Of a DNA stretch of 64,000 nucleotides, positions 1 through 10,266 are shown piece after piece. The position numbers and the translations under genes are program-made. The notes under the pieces were generated by a model. The model ran no database searches and was not told the DNA's origin. It worked only from the letters and a program-made list of their open reading frames with translations. This DNA comes from Frateuria_A sp051900535. GTDB lineage: Bacteria; Pseudomonadota; Gammaproteobacteria; Xanthomonadales; Rhodanobacteraceae. The stretch is from positions 1,116,001 through 1,180,000 of the forward strand of contig NZ_JBHZGI010000001.1 of the NCBI RefSeq assembly GCF_051900535.1, written 5' to 3'. Within the stretch, counting starts at the first letter, position 1; every line of letters begins with the position of its first letter.

Positions 1-2985
1 CTGGGCGATGCGCTCGAGCTGCCGCTGCTGGCCAGCAACGACGTGCGCTTCCTCAAGCAGGACGACTTCGAGGCCCACGAAGCGCGCGTGTGCATCAACC
101 AGGGGCGCGTGCTGGCCGATCCGAAGCGCCCGCGCGATTACTCCGACCAGCAATACCTGAAGTCCCCGACGCAGATGGCGGAGCTTTTCGCCGATCTGCC
201 CGAGGCGCTGGAGAACACGGTCGAGCTTGCCAGACGCTGCAACCTCGAACTGAAGTTCGGCACCTATTACCTGCCCGACTTCCCGGTGCCGGAAGGCTAC
301 GACCTCGACAGCTACATACGCGAGACCGCGCGCGAGGGCCTGAAGGAGCGCCTCGCCGCCAACCCGCTCGCTGCCGGCTACACGCTGGCCGACTACGAGG
401 CGCGGCTGGAACGCGAGCTGGACGTCATCATCGAGATGGGATTTCCCGGCTACTTCCTGATCGTGGCCGACTTCATCAACTGGGGTAAGCAGAACGGGAT
501 TCCGGTCGGCCCGGGCCGCGGTTCGGGCGCCGGCTCGCTGGTCGCCTGGGTGCTCAAGATCACCGACCTGGACCCCCTGCAGTTCGACCTGCTGTTCGAG
601 CGCTTCCTGAATCCCGAGCGCGTGTCGATGCCGGACTTCGACATCGACTTCTGCATGGACCGGCGTGACGAGGTCATCGACTACGTCGCGCGCAAGTACG
701 GCCGCGAGCATGTCAGCCAGATCATCACCTACGGCTCGATGGCGGCCAAGGCGGTGCTGCGCGATTCCGGCCGCGTGCTCGGCATGGGCTACAACGCGGT
801 CGACAAGATCGCCAAGCTGATCCCGCCGCGCCCGCTGGACCTCACGCTATCGGACGCGCTCGGCCGTTCGGAGAAGTCCAGGAAGGAACCCGACCGCGTC
901 GTCAGGGAGTTCTGCGAGCTGTACGAGCAGGACGAGGAAGCGCGCACGCTGGTCGATCTGGCGCTCAAGCTGGAGAACCTCACCCGCAACGTCGGCAAGC
1001 ACGCCGGCGGTGTGGTGATCGGGCCCAAGCCGCTCACCGAGTTCGCGCCGATGTACTGCGAACCGGGCGGCGCCGGCATGGTCACCCAGTACGACAAGGA
1101 CGACGTCGAGGCGGTTGGCCTGGTCAAGTTCGACTTCCTTGGGCTACGCACGCTCACCATCATCGACTGGGCGGTCAAGGCGATCAACGCACGGCGCGCG
1201 CAAGCCGGCGAGGCGCCGCTGGACATCAGCGCGTTGCCGCTGGACGACCCCGCGCCGTACGAGCTGCTCAAGAAGGCGCAGACGGTCGCGGTGTTCCAGC
1301 TCGAATCCTCCGGCATGCAGCGCATGCTCAAGGACGCCAAGCCCGACCGCTTCGGCGACATCGTGGCGCTGGTGGCGCTCTACCGCCCCGGCCCGATGGA
1401 CCTGATCCCCAGCTTCGTGGCGCGCAAGCACGGCCGCGAGGACGTCGAGTACCCCGACCCGCGCGTCGAACCGATCCTGAAAGAGACCTACGGCATCATG
1501 GTCTACCAGGAGCAGGTGATGCAGATGGCGCAGATCGTCGGCGGCTACACGCTCGGCGGCGCCGACCTGCTGCGTCGCGCGATGGGCAAGAAGAAAGTCG
1601 AGGAAATGGTCAAGCACCGCGCGACCTTTCGCGAGGGTGCTGCAAAAGACGGGCTGCCCGGCGACAAGGCCGACGCCATCTTCGACCTGATGGAGAAGTT
1701 CGCCGGCTACGGCTTCAACAAGTCGCACGCGGCCGCCTACGCGCTGGTGTCCTACCAGACCGCGTGGCTTAAGGCGCACTACCCGGCCGAGTTCATGGCC
1801 GCGACCATCTCCTCGGACATGGACAACACCGACAAGGCGGTGACCTTCCTGGACGAGTCGCGCGCGATCGGCCTGACCATCCTGCCGCCGGACGTCAATG
1901 CGTCGGACTTCATGTTCGTCGCCGTGGAGTCCAAGGTCATCCGCTACGGCCTGGGCGCCATCAAGGGCGTCGGCCAGGGCGCCTGCGAGTCGATCGTCGA
2001 GGAACGGCGTCGTGGCGGCCCCTACAAGGACCTGGCCGACTTCTGCCGGCGCGTGGACTCGGCCAAGCTCAACCGCCGCGTGCTCGAAGCGCTGATCCTT
2101 TCCGGCAGCCTGGACGCCTTGGCGCCCAACCGCGCCAGCCTGATGCTGCAGCTGCCCGACGCGATCAAGGCGGCCGAGCAGCACCTGCGCGACAAGCAGT
2201 CCGGCCAGAACGACATGTTCGGCGCGCTGATGGGTAGCAGCACACCGGCGGTGCAGATCGATCTGCCGACCGCGCCCGAGTGGCCGCTGGAGCAAAAGCT
2301 GCAGGGCGAACGCGAGACGCTTGGCCACTACCTTTCCGGCCACCCGACCGACCCGTGGCGCGAGGAGCTGGCCCAGCTGTCCACCTGCCCCCTGGGCGAG
2401 ATCGCCGACCGCTACCAGCCGCCGCGGCCGCGCAAGAACGACGGCGAGGAAAACCGCTTCCGCCGCGGGCCGGACACACCCTGGACCGTTGCCGGCATGG
2501 TGACAGCGGTGCGCAAGCGCGGTGACAGTGACGCCTTCGTGCGGCTCGAGGACGGGACCGGCATCATCGAGGTGAGCTTCTTCGGCGAGGTCTACCAGCA
2601 GGTCGCGCCACTGCTCACCCGCGACGAGATGCTCATCGTCGAGGGCGGCCTGCGCATCGACGACTTCTCCGGCGGCGGCTTCCAGTTGCGCGCCCGCGGC
2701 GCCATGACCCTGGCCGATGCCTGTCGCCGCCACGCCCGTGCGCTCAGGGTCAAGCTCAACGGCATCGGCCCCGGCTTCGAGCAGGAGCTCAAGCAGACCC
2801 TGGCCGGCTACCGTGGCGGCCGCGCCACGGTGATCCTGCACAGCTACCACAACCGCACCGCCCAGGCCGACCTGGAGTTGGGCGAGCAGTGGCGCGTGGA
2901 AGCCATCCCCGACCTGCTGCGTGCGCTGCGCGGGCTGTCGTGGGTGGAAGCGGCGAAGCTCAGGATCGTCAAGTCCGAAAGCTGA
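1..2985 (+). CDS. dnaE: DNA polymerase III alpha subunit, 5' truncated by the window
   Basis: Replicative polymerase subunit that extends DNA at the fork. The reading frame is open from base 1, so about 994 C-terminal residues are present out of the usual ~1,180; most of the N-terminal PHP domain lies outside. The catalytic motif PDFDIDF supplies the two first aspartates, and the palm continues through YQEQVMQMAQ and GGADLLRRAMGKK. The helix-hairpin-helix region GYGFNKSHAAAYA and a C-terminal OB fold (WTVAGMVTAVRKRG onward) follow. QNDMF at bases 2206-2220 matches the internal beta-clamp binding motif. The next gene is accA, the usual order in this group of bacteria. Identification is certain; the real start is not visible. 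Confidence 0.98.
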   Translation: MGDALELPLLASNDVRFLKQDDFEAHEARVCINQGRVLADPKRPRDYSDQQYLKSPTQMAELFADLPEALENTVELARRCNLELKFGTYYLPDFPVPEGYDLDSYIRETAREGLKERLAANPLAAGYTLADYEARLERELDVIIEMGFPGYFLIVADFINWGKQNGIPVGPGRGSGAGSLVAWVLKITDLDPLQFDLLFERFLNPERVSMPDFDIDFCMDRRDEVIDYVARKYGREHVSQIITYGSMAAKAVLRDSGRVLGMGYNAVDKIAKLIPPRPLDLTLSDALGRSEKSRKEPDRVVREFCELYEQDEEARTLVDLALKLENLTRNVGKHAGGVVIGPKPLTEFAPMYCEPGGAGMVTQYDKDDVEAVGLVKFDFLGLRTLTIIDWAVKAINARRAQAGEAPLDISALPLDDPAPYELLKKAQTVAVFQLESSGMQRMLKDAKPDRFGDIVALVALYRPGPMDLIPSFVARKHGREDVEYPDPRVEPILKETYGIMVYQEQVMQMAQIVGGYTLGGADLLRRAMGKKKVEEMVKHRATFREGAAKDGLPGDKADAIFDLMEKFAGYGFNKSHAAAYALVSYQTAWLKAHYPAEFMAATISSDMDNTDKAVTFLDESRAIGLTILPPDVNASDFMFVAVESKVIRYGLGAIKGVGQGACESIVEERRRGGPYKDLADFCRRVDSAKLNRRVLEALILSGSLDALAPNRASLMLQLPDAIKAAEQHLRDKQSGQNDMFGALMGSSTPAVQIDLPTAPEWPLEQKLQGERETLGHYLSGHPTDPWREELAQLSTCPLGEIADRYQPPRPRKNDGEENRFRRGPDTPWTVAGMVTAVRKRGDSDAFVRLEDGTGIIEVSFFGEVYQQVAPLLTRDEMLIVEGGLRIDDFSGGGFQLRARGAMTLADACRRHARALRVKLNGIGPGFEQELKQTLAGYRGGRATVILHSYHNRTAQADLELGEQWRVEAIPDLLRALRGLSWVEAAKLRIVKSES

Positions 2986-3107
2986 TCCTGCTCTCTTCCG
3001 GGCATGGATGAGGGCCCACCCCTCCTCCCGGCGGGCAAGGGTGGCGTACCGCTAAAGGCGACGCCGGGCCCATACGCCCCCGTTCCCGCCTTTGCACCTA
3101 CCCCGGC

Positions 3108-3113
3108 TATACT
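3108..3113 (+). promoter_or_regulatory. candidate -10 box for accA
   Basis: TATACT lies 30 bases before the accA start, in the 158-base gap after dnaE. No good -35 box stands at the normal distance, so this is only a candidate; accA could also be read from dnaE. Confidence 0.3.
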
Positions 3114-3143
3114 GGCCCGCTCAGCGTCACGAATCGCCTGCGA

Positions 3144-4100
<957 letters not shown>

Positions 4101-4104
4101 GTCC

Positions 4105-4491
4105 ATGACCGGCGTGCGCGGTCTCGCCCATGCCAACCTCCGCGCGCCCGAGGCCATGATCGAGCGCCTGCGCCGCTTCTACATCGACGTGGTCGGCCTG
4201 CACGAAGGCCCGCGACCAGCGTTCCGCTCCGGCTCGCGCGGCCATTGGCTCTACGCCGGCGAGACCGACGTGCTGCACCTGACCGTCGCCGGGCCGGGTG
4301 ATGCGGTGCCCGCGCGGACTGGCCACCTGAATCACCTCGCCTTCGCCTGTACCGACCTCGACGCCACCCGCACGCGCCTGGACGCAACGGGGCTGGCTTA
4401 CGAGCTCGACGAGGTGGACGAACTGGGGCAGGTGCAACTTTTCCTCACCGACCCCAGCGGCCTGGACATCGAGCTCAACTTCGGCCGCTGA
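4105..4491 (+). CDS. VOC-superfamily (glyoxalase/dioxygenase fold) protein
   Basis: A 128-residue single-domain protein of the vicinal oxygen chelate fold. His9, His77 and Glu123 (GLAHA, LNHLAF, DIELNF) sit where the family keeps its metal ligands, so it probably binds a divalent metal. The substrate cannot be told from sequence; members include glyoxalases, dioxygenases and antibiotic-binding proteins. The ATG at 4105, four bases after the accA stop, was preferred to an in-frame start inside accA because the fold begins at once after it. Likely cotranscribed with accA. Confidence 0.85.
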   Translation: MTGVRGLAHANLRAPEAMIERLRRFYIDVVGLHEGPRPAFRSGSRGHWLYAGETDVLHLTVAGPGDAVPARTGHLNHLAFACTDLDATRTRLDATGLAYELDEVDELGQVQLFLTDPSGLDIELNFGR

Positions 4492-4596
4492 TCCTTTAGA
4501 CGACCGGGGTGCCCACGGCCGCGCACAGGGGCGCGCCTACAAAGAGCTACGCCCGCCCACGGTTTACTATCGGGGTCCGTCCCGAAAGGCATCGCC

Positions 4597-5352
4597 ATGG
4601 CCGACCACGCCAAGCTCGCCGTATTGATCGACGCCGACAACGCCCAGCCCGGCCTGGCCGAGGGCCTCCTCGCCGAAGTGGCCCGTTACGGCACCGCCCA
4701 CGTCAAGCGCGCCTACGGCGACTGGACGGACAACCACCTGCGCGGCTGGAAGGACCGGCTGCTGGACCTGTCGATCCAGCCAATCCAGCAGTTCGGCTAC
4801 ACCAAGGGCAAGAACGCCACCGACTCGGCGATGATCATCGATGCGATGGATCTGCTCTACACCGGCCGCTTCGACGGCTTCTGCATCGTCTCCAGCGACA
4901 GCGACTTCACGACGCTCGCCCGGCGCATCCGGGAATCGGGCCTGACCGTCTATGGCTTTGGCGAGCGCAAGACACCGGGACCGTTCGTCGCTGCCTGCGA
5001 CAAGTTCATCTACACCGACGTGCTCGGCGAACCGGACAGCGACAACGAGAAACCCGCCGAACCCTCGCAGCGCATGAACACGCAGGAGCTGCGCCAGGAC
5101 GCGCGCTTGGTCAACCTGCTGCGCAACGCCATCGAGGACGCCGCCGACGATACGGGCTGGGCGGGCCTTGGCGCCGTCGGCAGCATGGTCAGCAAGCGCG
5201 CGCCGGAGTTCGACTCGCGCAACTGGGGCTACGGCAAACTGAGCGGCCTCATCGGAGCGATCGGGCTGTTCGAGACCGAAGACCGCCAGCTCGGCAACGG
5301 CAAGCACATCTACGTGCGCAACAAGAAGAAGAAACCGTCCGGCCGTGAGTAG
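4597..5352 (+). CDS. NYN-domain putative ribonuclease with C-terminal OST-HTH/LOTUS domain
   Basis: 251 residues. The N-terminal half (about 5-145) is a NYN domain of the PIN nuclease fold, with acidic residues in VLIDADN (Asp12, Asp14) and VSSDSDF. These are positioned to bind a metal, so RNA cleavage is the likely activity. The C-terminal part (about 160-245) resembles the OST-HTH/LOTUS domain, ending in a lysine-rich tail. LOTUS domains bind RNA in related proteins. The stop overlaps the tilS start by eight bases, which suggests translational coupling and a link to tRNA or RNA metabolism. The exact substrate is unknown. Confidence 0.85.
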   Translation: MADHAKLAVLIDADNAQPGLAEGLLAEVARYGTAHVKRAYGDWTDNHLRGWKDRLLDLSIQPIQQFGYTKGKNATDSAMIIDAMDLLYTGRFDGFCIVSSDSDFTTLARRIRESGLTVYGFGERKTPGPFVAACDKFIYTDVLGEPDSDNEKPAEPSQRMNTQELRQDARLVNLLRNAIEDAADDTGWAGLGAVGSMVSKRAPEFDSRNWGYGKLSGLIGAIGLFETEDRQLGNGKHIYVRNKKKKPSGRE

Positions 5353-6649
5353 CCCGCGTACGTTGGCCGACACGCTCAGCCACGCCCTCGACCGCCATCC
5401 GGACGGAGCATTGTGCGTCGCCTTCAGCGGCGGGCCCGATTCGACCGCCCTGCTGCATGCGTTGGCCGCATTGCCGCAGGCGCGCGTGCGCGGCCTGCGC
5501 GCGTTGCACGTGGACCACGGGCTGCATTCGCAAAGCGGCGCCTGGGCCACGCAGGCGGCGGCGTTCTGCGCATCGCTGGATATCGACTGCCAGGTGCGCA
5601 GGGTGGAGGTCGCACGCGCCAGTGGCGAGGGCCTGGAAGCGGCCGCACGGCACGCGCGTTACACCGCTTTTGCCGACGCACTGTGTTCCGGCGAATGGCT
5701 TTTGCTGGGACACCACCGCGACGACCAGGTCGAGACGGTGCTGCTCAAGCTGCTTCGCGGTGCCGGTCCGCAGGGGCTCGGCGGCATGCGCGCGATTCGG
5801 CCGCTGGGTCGTGGCCGCCTCTGGCGCCCCCTACTGGACCTGCCTCGCGAGGTGTTGCGCGCCTATGTCGAAGCCCGCGCGCTGGTCTGCGTCGACGATC
5901 CGTCCAATGGCGACACCAGCCTGGCGCGCAATCACCTGCGCCACGAGATCCTGCCGCGCCTGCGCCGGCACTGGCCGCACGCCGCCGATTCCATCCTGCA
6001 CAGCGCCGCGCTCTGCCGCGCGGCGGATGAAAGTTTGCGAGCGCGTTGGCTGGAGGCTTTCACCGCGCTGCACGACCCCGCCAGCGGCAGCCTCGATGCC
6101 CAAGACTGGCTCGCCCTCGACGCCGCCTTGCGCGAGCCGCTGCTCGACCATTGGCTGCACACTCGCGGCCTGCCCGCGCCGACCGCTGCGCAGCGCCGGC
6201 AGATCGAGCACCAGTGCCACGCTCGCGCAGGCCGGCAGCCGTGCGTGCGCTGGCCCGGGGCCGAGCTGCATATCTGGAAAGGCAGGCTATGGGCGCATGC
6301 GCCGCGGCCATCGTTCGATCCGCGCTGGGATGCCTGCTGGCTGGGCGAGCCATTGATCCTGCCCGACGGCGGCCAACTCTTGCTCGCGCCGAGCCGCCGG
6401 CTGCCCATGCCGCTCACCGTGCGACTGCGCCAAGGCGGGGAACGGATCAAGCCCGCCGGCGACCGCCACACGCGCGAACTGCGCGACCTGTTCCAGCAGG
6501 TGGCGCTTCCGCCGTGGCAGCGCGAAGCCTGTCCGTTGGTTTATGCCGGTGACCAGCTGGTTGCAGTGGCCGACCTGTGGTGTACGGCACCGGGCGCGGA
6601 GTTGTTCGAAACGCTGGGCGCCCAGCCACGCTGGATCCGAGCCGGCTGA
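5345..6649 (+). CDS. tilS: tRNA(Ile)-lysidine synthase
   Basis: Converts the wobble cytidine of tRNA-Ile(CAU) to lysidine with lysine and ATP, so the tRNA reads AUA codons; essential in most bacteria. The PP-loop ATP-binding motif SGGPDS is at residues 28-33, followed by LHVDHGLH and GHHRDDQVETVLL typical of the N-type ATPase domain. The C-terminal tRNA-binding domain ends near QVALPPWQREACPLVY. At 434 residues it has the length of the E. coli protein. It begins at a GTG that overlaps the end of the NYN gene. Confidence 0.96.
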   Translation: MSSPRTLADTLSHALDRHPDGALCVAFSGGPDSTALLHALAALPQARVRGLRALHVDHGLHSQSGAWATQAAAFCASLDIDCQVRRVEVARASGEGLEAAARHARYTAFADALCSGEWLLLGHHRDDQVETVLLKLLRGAGPQGLGGMRAIRPLGRGRLWRPLLDLPREVLRAYVEARALVCVDDPSNGDTSLARNHLRHEILPRLRRHWPHAADSILHSAALCRAADESLRARWLEAFTALHDPASGSLDAQDWLALDAALREPLLDHWLHTRGLPAPTAAQRRQIEHQCHARAGRQPCVRWPGAELHIWKGRLWAHAPRPSFDPRWDACWLGEPLILPDGGQLLLAPSRRLPMPLTVRLRQGGERIKPAGDRHTRELRDLFQQVALPPWQREACPLVYAGDQLVAVADLWCTAPGAELFETLGAQPRWIRAG

Positions 6650-6811
6650 GCACCGTTCCGCCCATGCAGGGAGCCACTCGTTGACGATGTTTTTTCATAC
6701 CGGGCCACCGATGGAGCATCGCGCGCAAGTGGGCTTCTACAAGGAAATTGCGAGCTTTGGATCCGCTCCAGACATTGATTCCAACCCCCTGCTGCGCTAG
6801 CGTTGCGGCCC

Positions 6812-7069
6812 ATGGCCAAACCCGCTCCCGCTCCCGCGGAAACCCCGTCCGTCGCCGACTTCGAGCATTCGCTGGACGAACTCGAGCAGTTGGTGGCGCG
6901 CATGGAAGGCGGCGAGCTGAGCCTGGACGAATCGCTGGCCTCCTTCGAGCGCGGCATCGGCCTCTACCGTCACTGCCAGCAGGCCCTGGACAAGGCCGAA
7001 CTGCGCGTGCGCCTGCTGCTCGATCCCGATGCGCCCGACGACGCCGAACCCTTCGAATCCGACCTCTGA
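6812..7069 (+). CDS. xseB: exodeoxyribonuclease VII small subunit
   Basis: Small subunit of the single-strand-specific exonuclease VII, which acts with XseA (not in this window). The 85-residue protein has the family helical hairpin: FEHSLDELEQLVARMEGGEL, then LDESLASFERGIGLYRHCQQ. The ATG at 6812 is taken as start; a TTG three codons earlier is also in frame. It overlaps ispA by 41 bases, the common xseB-ispA order. Confidence 0.95.
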   Translation: MAKPAPAPAETPSVADFEHSLDELEQLVARMEGGELSLDESLASFERGIGLYRHCQQALDKAELRVRLLLDPDAPDDAEPFESDL

Positions 7070-7964
7070 CGCGCCGCTCCAACTCGGCCCCCGGCTGCTC
7101 GCGCTGACCGCGCGCGCCGATGCCGCGCTAGCGCGCGTACTGCCGTCCGAACGACAGCCGCCGCTGCAGCTCCACCGTGCCATGCGCTACGCCGTGCTCG
7201 GTGGCGGCAAGCGGCTGCGCCCGCTGCTGGTCTATGCCGCCGGCCACGCGCTGGGCGCGGACGGAATCGAGCTGGACGCTCCCGCCTGCGCGGTGGAGCT
7301 GATCCACGCCTACTCGCTGGTGCACGACGACCTGCCAGCGATGGACGATGACGCTCTGCGCCGCGGGCGGCCCACCTGCCACATCGTCTACGGCGAAGCG
7401 ATGGCGATCCTGGCCGGCGACGCCCTGCAGGCGCTGGCTTTCGAAATCCTTGCCCACGACCCGCACGCCGGCACCGACGCCGCGCGCACGCTGGAGATGT
7501 TGCGCGTGCTCGGTCGCGCCTGCGGCGCCGAAGGCATGGCTGGCGGTCAGGCGCTGGACCTTGCGGCCGTGGGCCGCAAACTCGCCCTGGATGAACTCGA
7601 ACACATGCACGCCTGCAAGACCGGCGCGCTGATCCGCACTGCCGTGCGGCTGGGTGCCCTCGCCGCCGGCGCGGAGGCGAGCGCGCTCGATGCGCTGGAC
7701 CGCTACGCGGGCGCCGTCGGTCTGGCGTTCCAGGTGCGCGACGACATTCTCGACGTGGAAGGCGAATCGGCCGTGATCGGCAAGACCGCCGGCAAGGACG
7801 CGGCAGCCGACAAGCCGACCTTCTCCTCGATCATCGGCCTGGAGGCTTCGCGCGCGCGCCTGGCCGAGCTCACAACCACCGCGCTGCAGGCCATTGCTCC
7901 GTTCGGCGATCGGGCCGTGCTGCTCCGGGAACTGGCGCACTACGCAGCCAACCGCTCCCACTAG
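7029..7964 (+). CDS. ispA: (2E,6E)-farnesyl diphosphate synthase
   Basis: Condenses dimethylallyl and isopentenyl diphosphate to farnesyl diphosphate for quinones, undecaprenol and other isoprenoids. The first aspartate-rich motif DDLPAMDDD is at about residues 100-108 and the second, QVRDDILD, lies near 237. GGGKRLRPLL and KTGALI, which bind diphosphate, are intact. The 311-residue length is slightly longer than usual because the only ATG upstream of the fold lies within xseB; the first ~15 residues (MRPTTPNPSNPTSDAP) may not be translated. It is followed at once by a strong hairpin. Confidence 0.95.
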   Translation: MRPTTPNPSNPTSDAPLQLGPRLLALTARADAALARVLPSERQPPLQLHRAMRYAVLGGGKRLRPLLVYAAGHALGADGIELDAPACAVELIHAYSLVHDDLPAMDDDALRRGRPTCHIVYGEAMAILAGDALQALAFEILAHDPHAGTDAARTLEMLRVLGRACGAEGMAGGQALDLAAVGRKLALDELEHMHACKTGALIRTAVRLGALAAGAEASALDALDRYAGAVGLAFQVRDDILDVEGESAVIGKTAGKDAAADKPTFSSIIGLEASRARLAELTTTALQAIAPFGDRAVLLRELAHYAANRSH

Positions 7965-7969
7965 AAAGA

Positions 7970-7999
7970 CTGAGGGAGCGCATCGCTGCGCTCCCTCAG
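7970..7999. terminator. perfect inverted repeat between convergent genes
   Basis: Two perfect 13-base arms (CTGAGGGAGCGCA) around a TCGC loop lie five bases after the ispA stop and 35 bases from the end of the opposite gene. There is no strong U-tract on either side, so it is a structural guess for a bidirectional terminator. Confidence 0.6.
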
Positions 8000-8034
8000 G
8001 CCATTCGGCGGGCCGGAGCCGCGCGTGGGGTTAC

Positions 8035-8496
8035 TTACTTGATCAGTCGCAGCGTGAACGGATAACGGTACCGCTCGCCTTCGTTCGCCTTGATCGCGGC
8101 AATGATCGTAAGCACCAGCCAGGCGATGCCGACCAGGATGCCGACCGGCACCGTAAGCAGCGCGCCGAAGCCGAAGGTGACCAGCGTAAGCAGCAACAGC
8201 GCCACGCCGACGATGGCCAGGGTGATGTTGAAGTTCAACGCCTCCTTGGCCTGGTCGTCGACGAAGGGCATGGTGTCCTTCTTGATCAGCCAGATCACCA
8301 GCGGGCCGATGAAGCAGCCCAGGCCGGCGAATGCGCCGGTGAGCAACCCACCCACCAGCGCGGACAGATGCGCGAACAGCGCCCACTGGCGCTCCTCGTG
8401 GCTGGGCATGCCGACCGAATCGATCGGCTCGGGCGGCGGGACCGGCTCGCCCGAAGGCGGCGGGGGCGGGACGACGGAATCGGGTGGAACGCTCAT
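8035..8496 (-). CDS. DUF4870 (Tic20-like) small membrane protein
   Basis: A 153-residue protein with a proline-rich N-terminus (PPPPPSGEPVPPPEP, about residues 10-25). The family motif EERQWALFAHLSAL follows, then about three to four membrane segments. The motif IKKDTMPFVDDQAKEALNF between membrane spans is typical of DUF4870. Function is not established in the family. The ATG at 8496 is preceded by AGAGGAG on the coding strand, which decides against a longer frame starting at 8574. It converges on ispA. Confidence 0.85.
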   Translation of the reverse strand: MSVPPDSVVPPPPPSGEPVPPPEPIDSVGMPSHEERQWALFAHLSALVGGLLTGAFAGLGCFIGPLVIWLIKKDTMPFVDDQAKEALNFNITLAIVGVALLLLTLVTFGFGALLTVPVGILVGIAWLVLTIIAAIKANEGERYRYPFTLRLIK

Positions 8497-8583
8497 GCCA
8501 GGCTCCTCTTTCCTTCGATGACGCCGGCCTGTCGCCGGTGCGGCGATGCTAGCAAAGCCACGCCGCCACGCCATAGGCCAAAG

Positions 8584-9936
8584 CTACTGGCCGCCGACGG
8601 TCATCCGGTCGAGCAGGATCGAGCCGGTCAGGATCTGCGCCCGCCGATCCACGTCGCTGCCTACGGCCACGATGCCCGCGAACATGTCGCGCAGGTTGGC
8701 GGCGATGGTGATCTCTTCCACCGGAAAGGCGATCTGCCCGTTCTCGACCCAGAAACCCGCCGCGCCGCGCGAGTAGTCGCCGGTCAGCGTGCTCACGCCT
8801 TGCCCCATCACCTCGGTCACCACAAGGCCGGTGCCCATGCGCCGGAGCAGCGCGGCGAAGTCGTCCGGGCCGGACTCGACCAGCAGATTGTGGATGCCGC
8901 CAGCGTTGCCGGTCGACTCCAGCCCCAGCTTGCGCGCCGAGTAGCTGCCGAGGATGTAGCGCGCCAGCACGCCGTTCTCCACGAGTGCGCTGTCGGCGGT
9001 GGCCACGCCCTCGGCGTCGAACGCGCCCGAGCCCATGCCGCGGGGCAGGAACGGACGTTCGACGATGTTCAACCATTCGGGCATCACCCGCTTGCCGGCG
9101 TGATCGAGCAGGAAGCTGGCCTGCCGGTACAGCGCGCCGCCGCTCACCGCGCTGACCAGGTGACCGATCAGCCCGCGTGCGAGCTCCGGCACGAACAGCA
9201 CCGGGCACTGTCGCGTGCCCAGGCTGCGCGAGTTCAACCGCGCCAGCGTGCGTTCGGCCGCCCTGTCACCGAGCGCCTGCGCGCTCATGAAGTCGCTCGC
9301 GTCGCGCACCGAGTCGTACCAGTAATCGCGCTGCATGCCGTCGCCCTCGCCGGCGATCAGCGAGAGCGAGAGCGCATGTCGCGTGGCACGCTCGCGACCG
9401 ACGAAACCGTGCGAGTTGGCATATACCGACAGGGTCTGGCCCGCCTGCACCGCGGCGCCATCGGAGTTGGTGATGCCCGCGTGCGCGCGTCCGGCCGCCT
9501 CGATCTGTTGGCCCAGCGCGATCGCCTCGGCCGTGTCGACCTGCCAGGGGTGCCACAGGTCCAGATCGGGAAAGCTCTTCGCCATGCGCGCCGGATCGGC
9601 CAGCCCCGCGGCGGGATCCGCCTCGGTGTAGCGCGCGATCGCGCAGGCCTGGTCGATCGTGGCCTGGATGGAAGCCGGGTTGAGGTCGGCCGTGCTGGCC
9701 GTACCCTTGCGCTGGCCGAAGTACACCGTCAGGCCAAACCCGCGGTCGCGCGTATGCTCGACCGTCTCCACCTCACCCAGGCGGACGTTCACGCTGAGGC
9801 CGCTGTCGATGCTCGCCGCCACCTCGGCCGCACTGGCGCCCGCGGCGCGCGAACGGCGGATCACGTCCTCGGCGAGCTCGGCCAGGCGGTCGAGTTCCTG
9901 ATGGCTGGTGTCGGCGGACAAGGCGACTGCACTCAC
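8584..9936 (-). CDS. pmbA: metalloprotease subunit TldE/PmbA
   Basis: Partner of the TldD protease; the heterodimer degrades unfolded peptides and, in E. coli, takes part in microcin B17 maturation. The 450-residue length fits the family. Characteristic segments include TVYFGQRKGTAST, the SGGALYRQASFL region and GVSTLTGDYSRGAAGFWVENG near the C-terminus. TldE itself lacks the zinc site, which lies in TldD; no tldD gene is in this window. It is divergent from the DUF1653-darP pair, 90 bases away. Confidence 0.95.
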   Translation of the reverse strand: MSAVALSADTSHQELDRLAELAEDVIRRSRAAGASAAEVAASIDSGLSVNVRLGEVETVEHTRDRGFGLTVYFGQRKGTASTADLNPASIQATIDQACAIARYTEADPAAGLADPARMAKSFPDLDLWHPWQVDTAEAIALGQQIEAAGRAHAGITNSDGAAVQAGQTLSVYANSHGFVGRERATRHALSLSLIAGEGDGMQRDYWYDSVRDASDFMSAQALGDRAAERTLARLNSRSLGTRQCPVLFVPELARGLIGHLVSAVSGGALYRQASFLLDHAGKRVMPEWLNIVERPFLPRGMGSGAFDAEGVATADSALVENGVLARYILGSYSARKLGLESTGNAGGIHNLLVESGPDDFAALLRRMGTGLVVTEVMGQGVSTLTGDYSRGAAGFWVENGQIAFPVEEITIAANLRDMFAGIVAVGSDVDRRAQILTGSILLDRMTVGGQ

Positions 9937-9956
9937 GGGGCGTTCCTTCAGGCAGG

Positions 9957-9962
9957 TAGAAT
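9957..9962 (+). promoter_or_regulatory. candidate -10 box upstream of DUF1653
   Basis: TAGAAT lies in the 90-base gap between the divergent pmbA and DUF1653 genes. The same hexamer recurs before 36490 and 60318. No clear -35 box is visible. Confidence 0.3.
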
Positions 9963-10026
9963 GGGCGGCGACATACGCACGACTTCCGGAGATGGGGTCG
10001 CCCCTGCCCGATCAAAAGGAGCGCGC

Positions 10027-10266
10027 ATGCCACCGGTCCCCGGCGTCTACCGACATTACAAGGGCCAGCGCTACGAAGTGCTCGGCGTCGCCCGCCACAG
10101 CGAAACGCTGGAGGAGCTGGTCGTGTACCGCGCGCTATATGGCGAATACGGCCTGTGGGTGCGGCCGATGGCCATGTTCAGTGAAACCGTCACGATCGAC
10201 GGCGAACCGGTGCCCCGCTTCGCGCTGGAAACGCCCAGCCAACCCGATCCCATGGAGAGCCAGTGA
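10027..10266 (+). CDS. DUF1653 family protein
   Basis: A 79-residue protein with the family hallmark G-x-Y-x-H-Y-K-G near the start (GVYRHYKGQRYEVLG) and the paired segments LVVYRALYGEYGLWVRP. It is a small beta-rich domain of unknown function. The ATG is preceded by AAGGAG at a good distance. Its stop overlaps the GTG start of darP by three bases (GTGA), which implies translational coupling. Confidence 0.88.
   Translation: MPPVPGVYRHYKGQRYEVLGVARHSETLEELVVYRALYGEYGLWVRPMAMFSETVTIDGEPVPRFALETPSQPDPMESQ

Noticed and set aside
1144..2850. Long open frame antisense to dnaE
   Set aside because: It mirrors the third-position GC of dnaE and has no recognisable domain; GC-rich codon use opens long frames on the opposite strand.
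7894..10266. 790-codon + frame ending with DUF1653
   Set aside because: Only the last 79 codons are a real protein; the rest lies opposite DUF4870 and pmbA.
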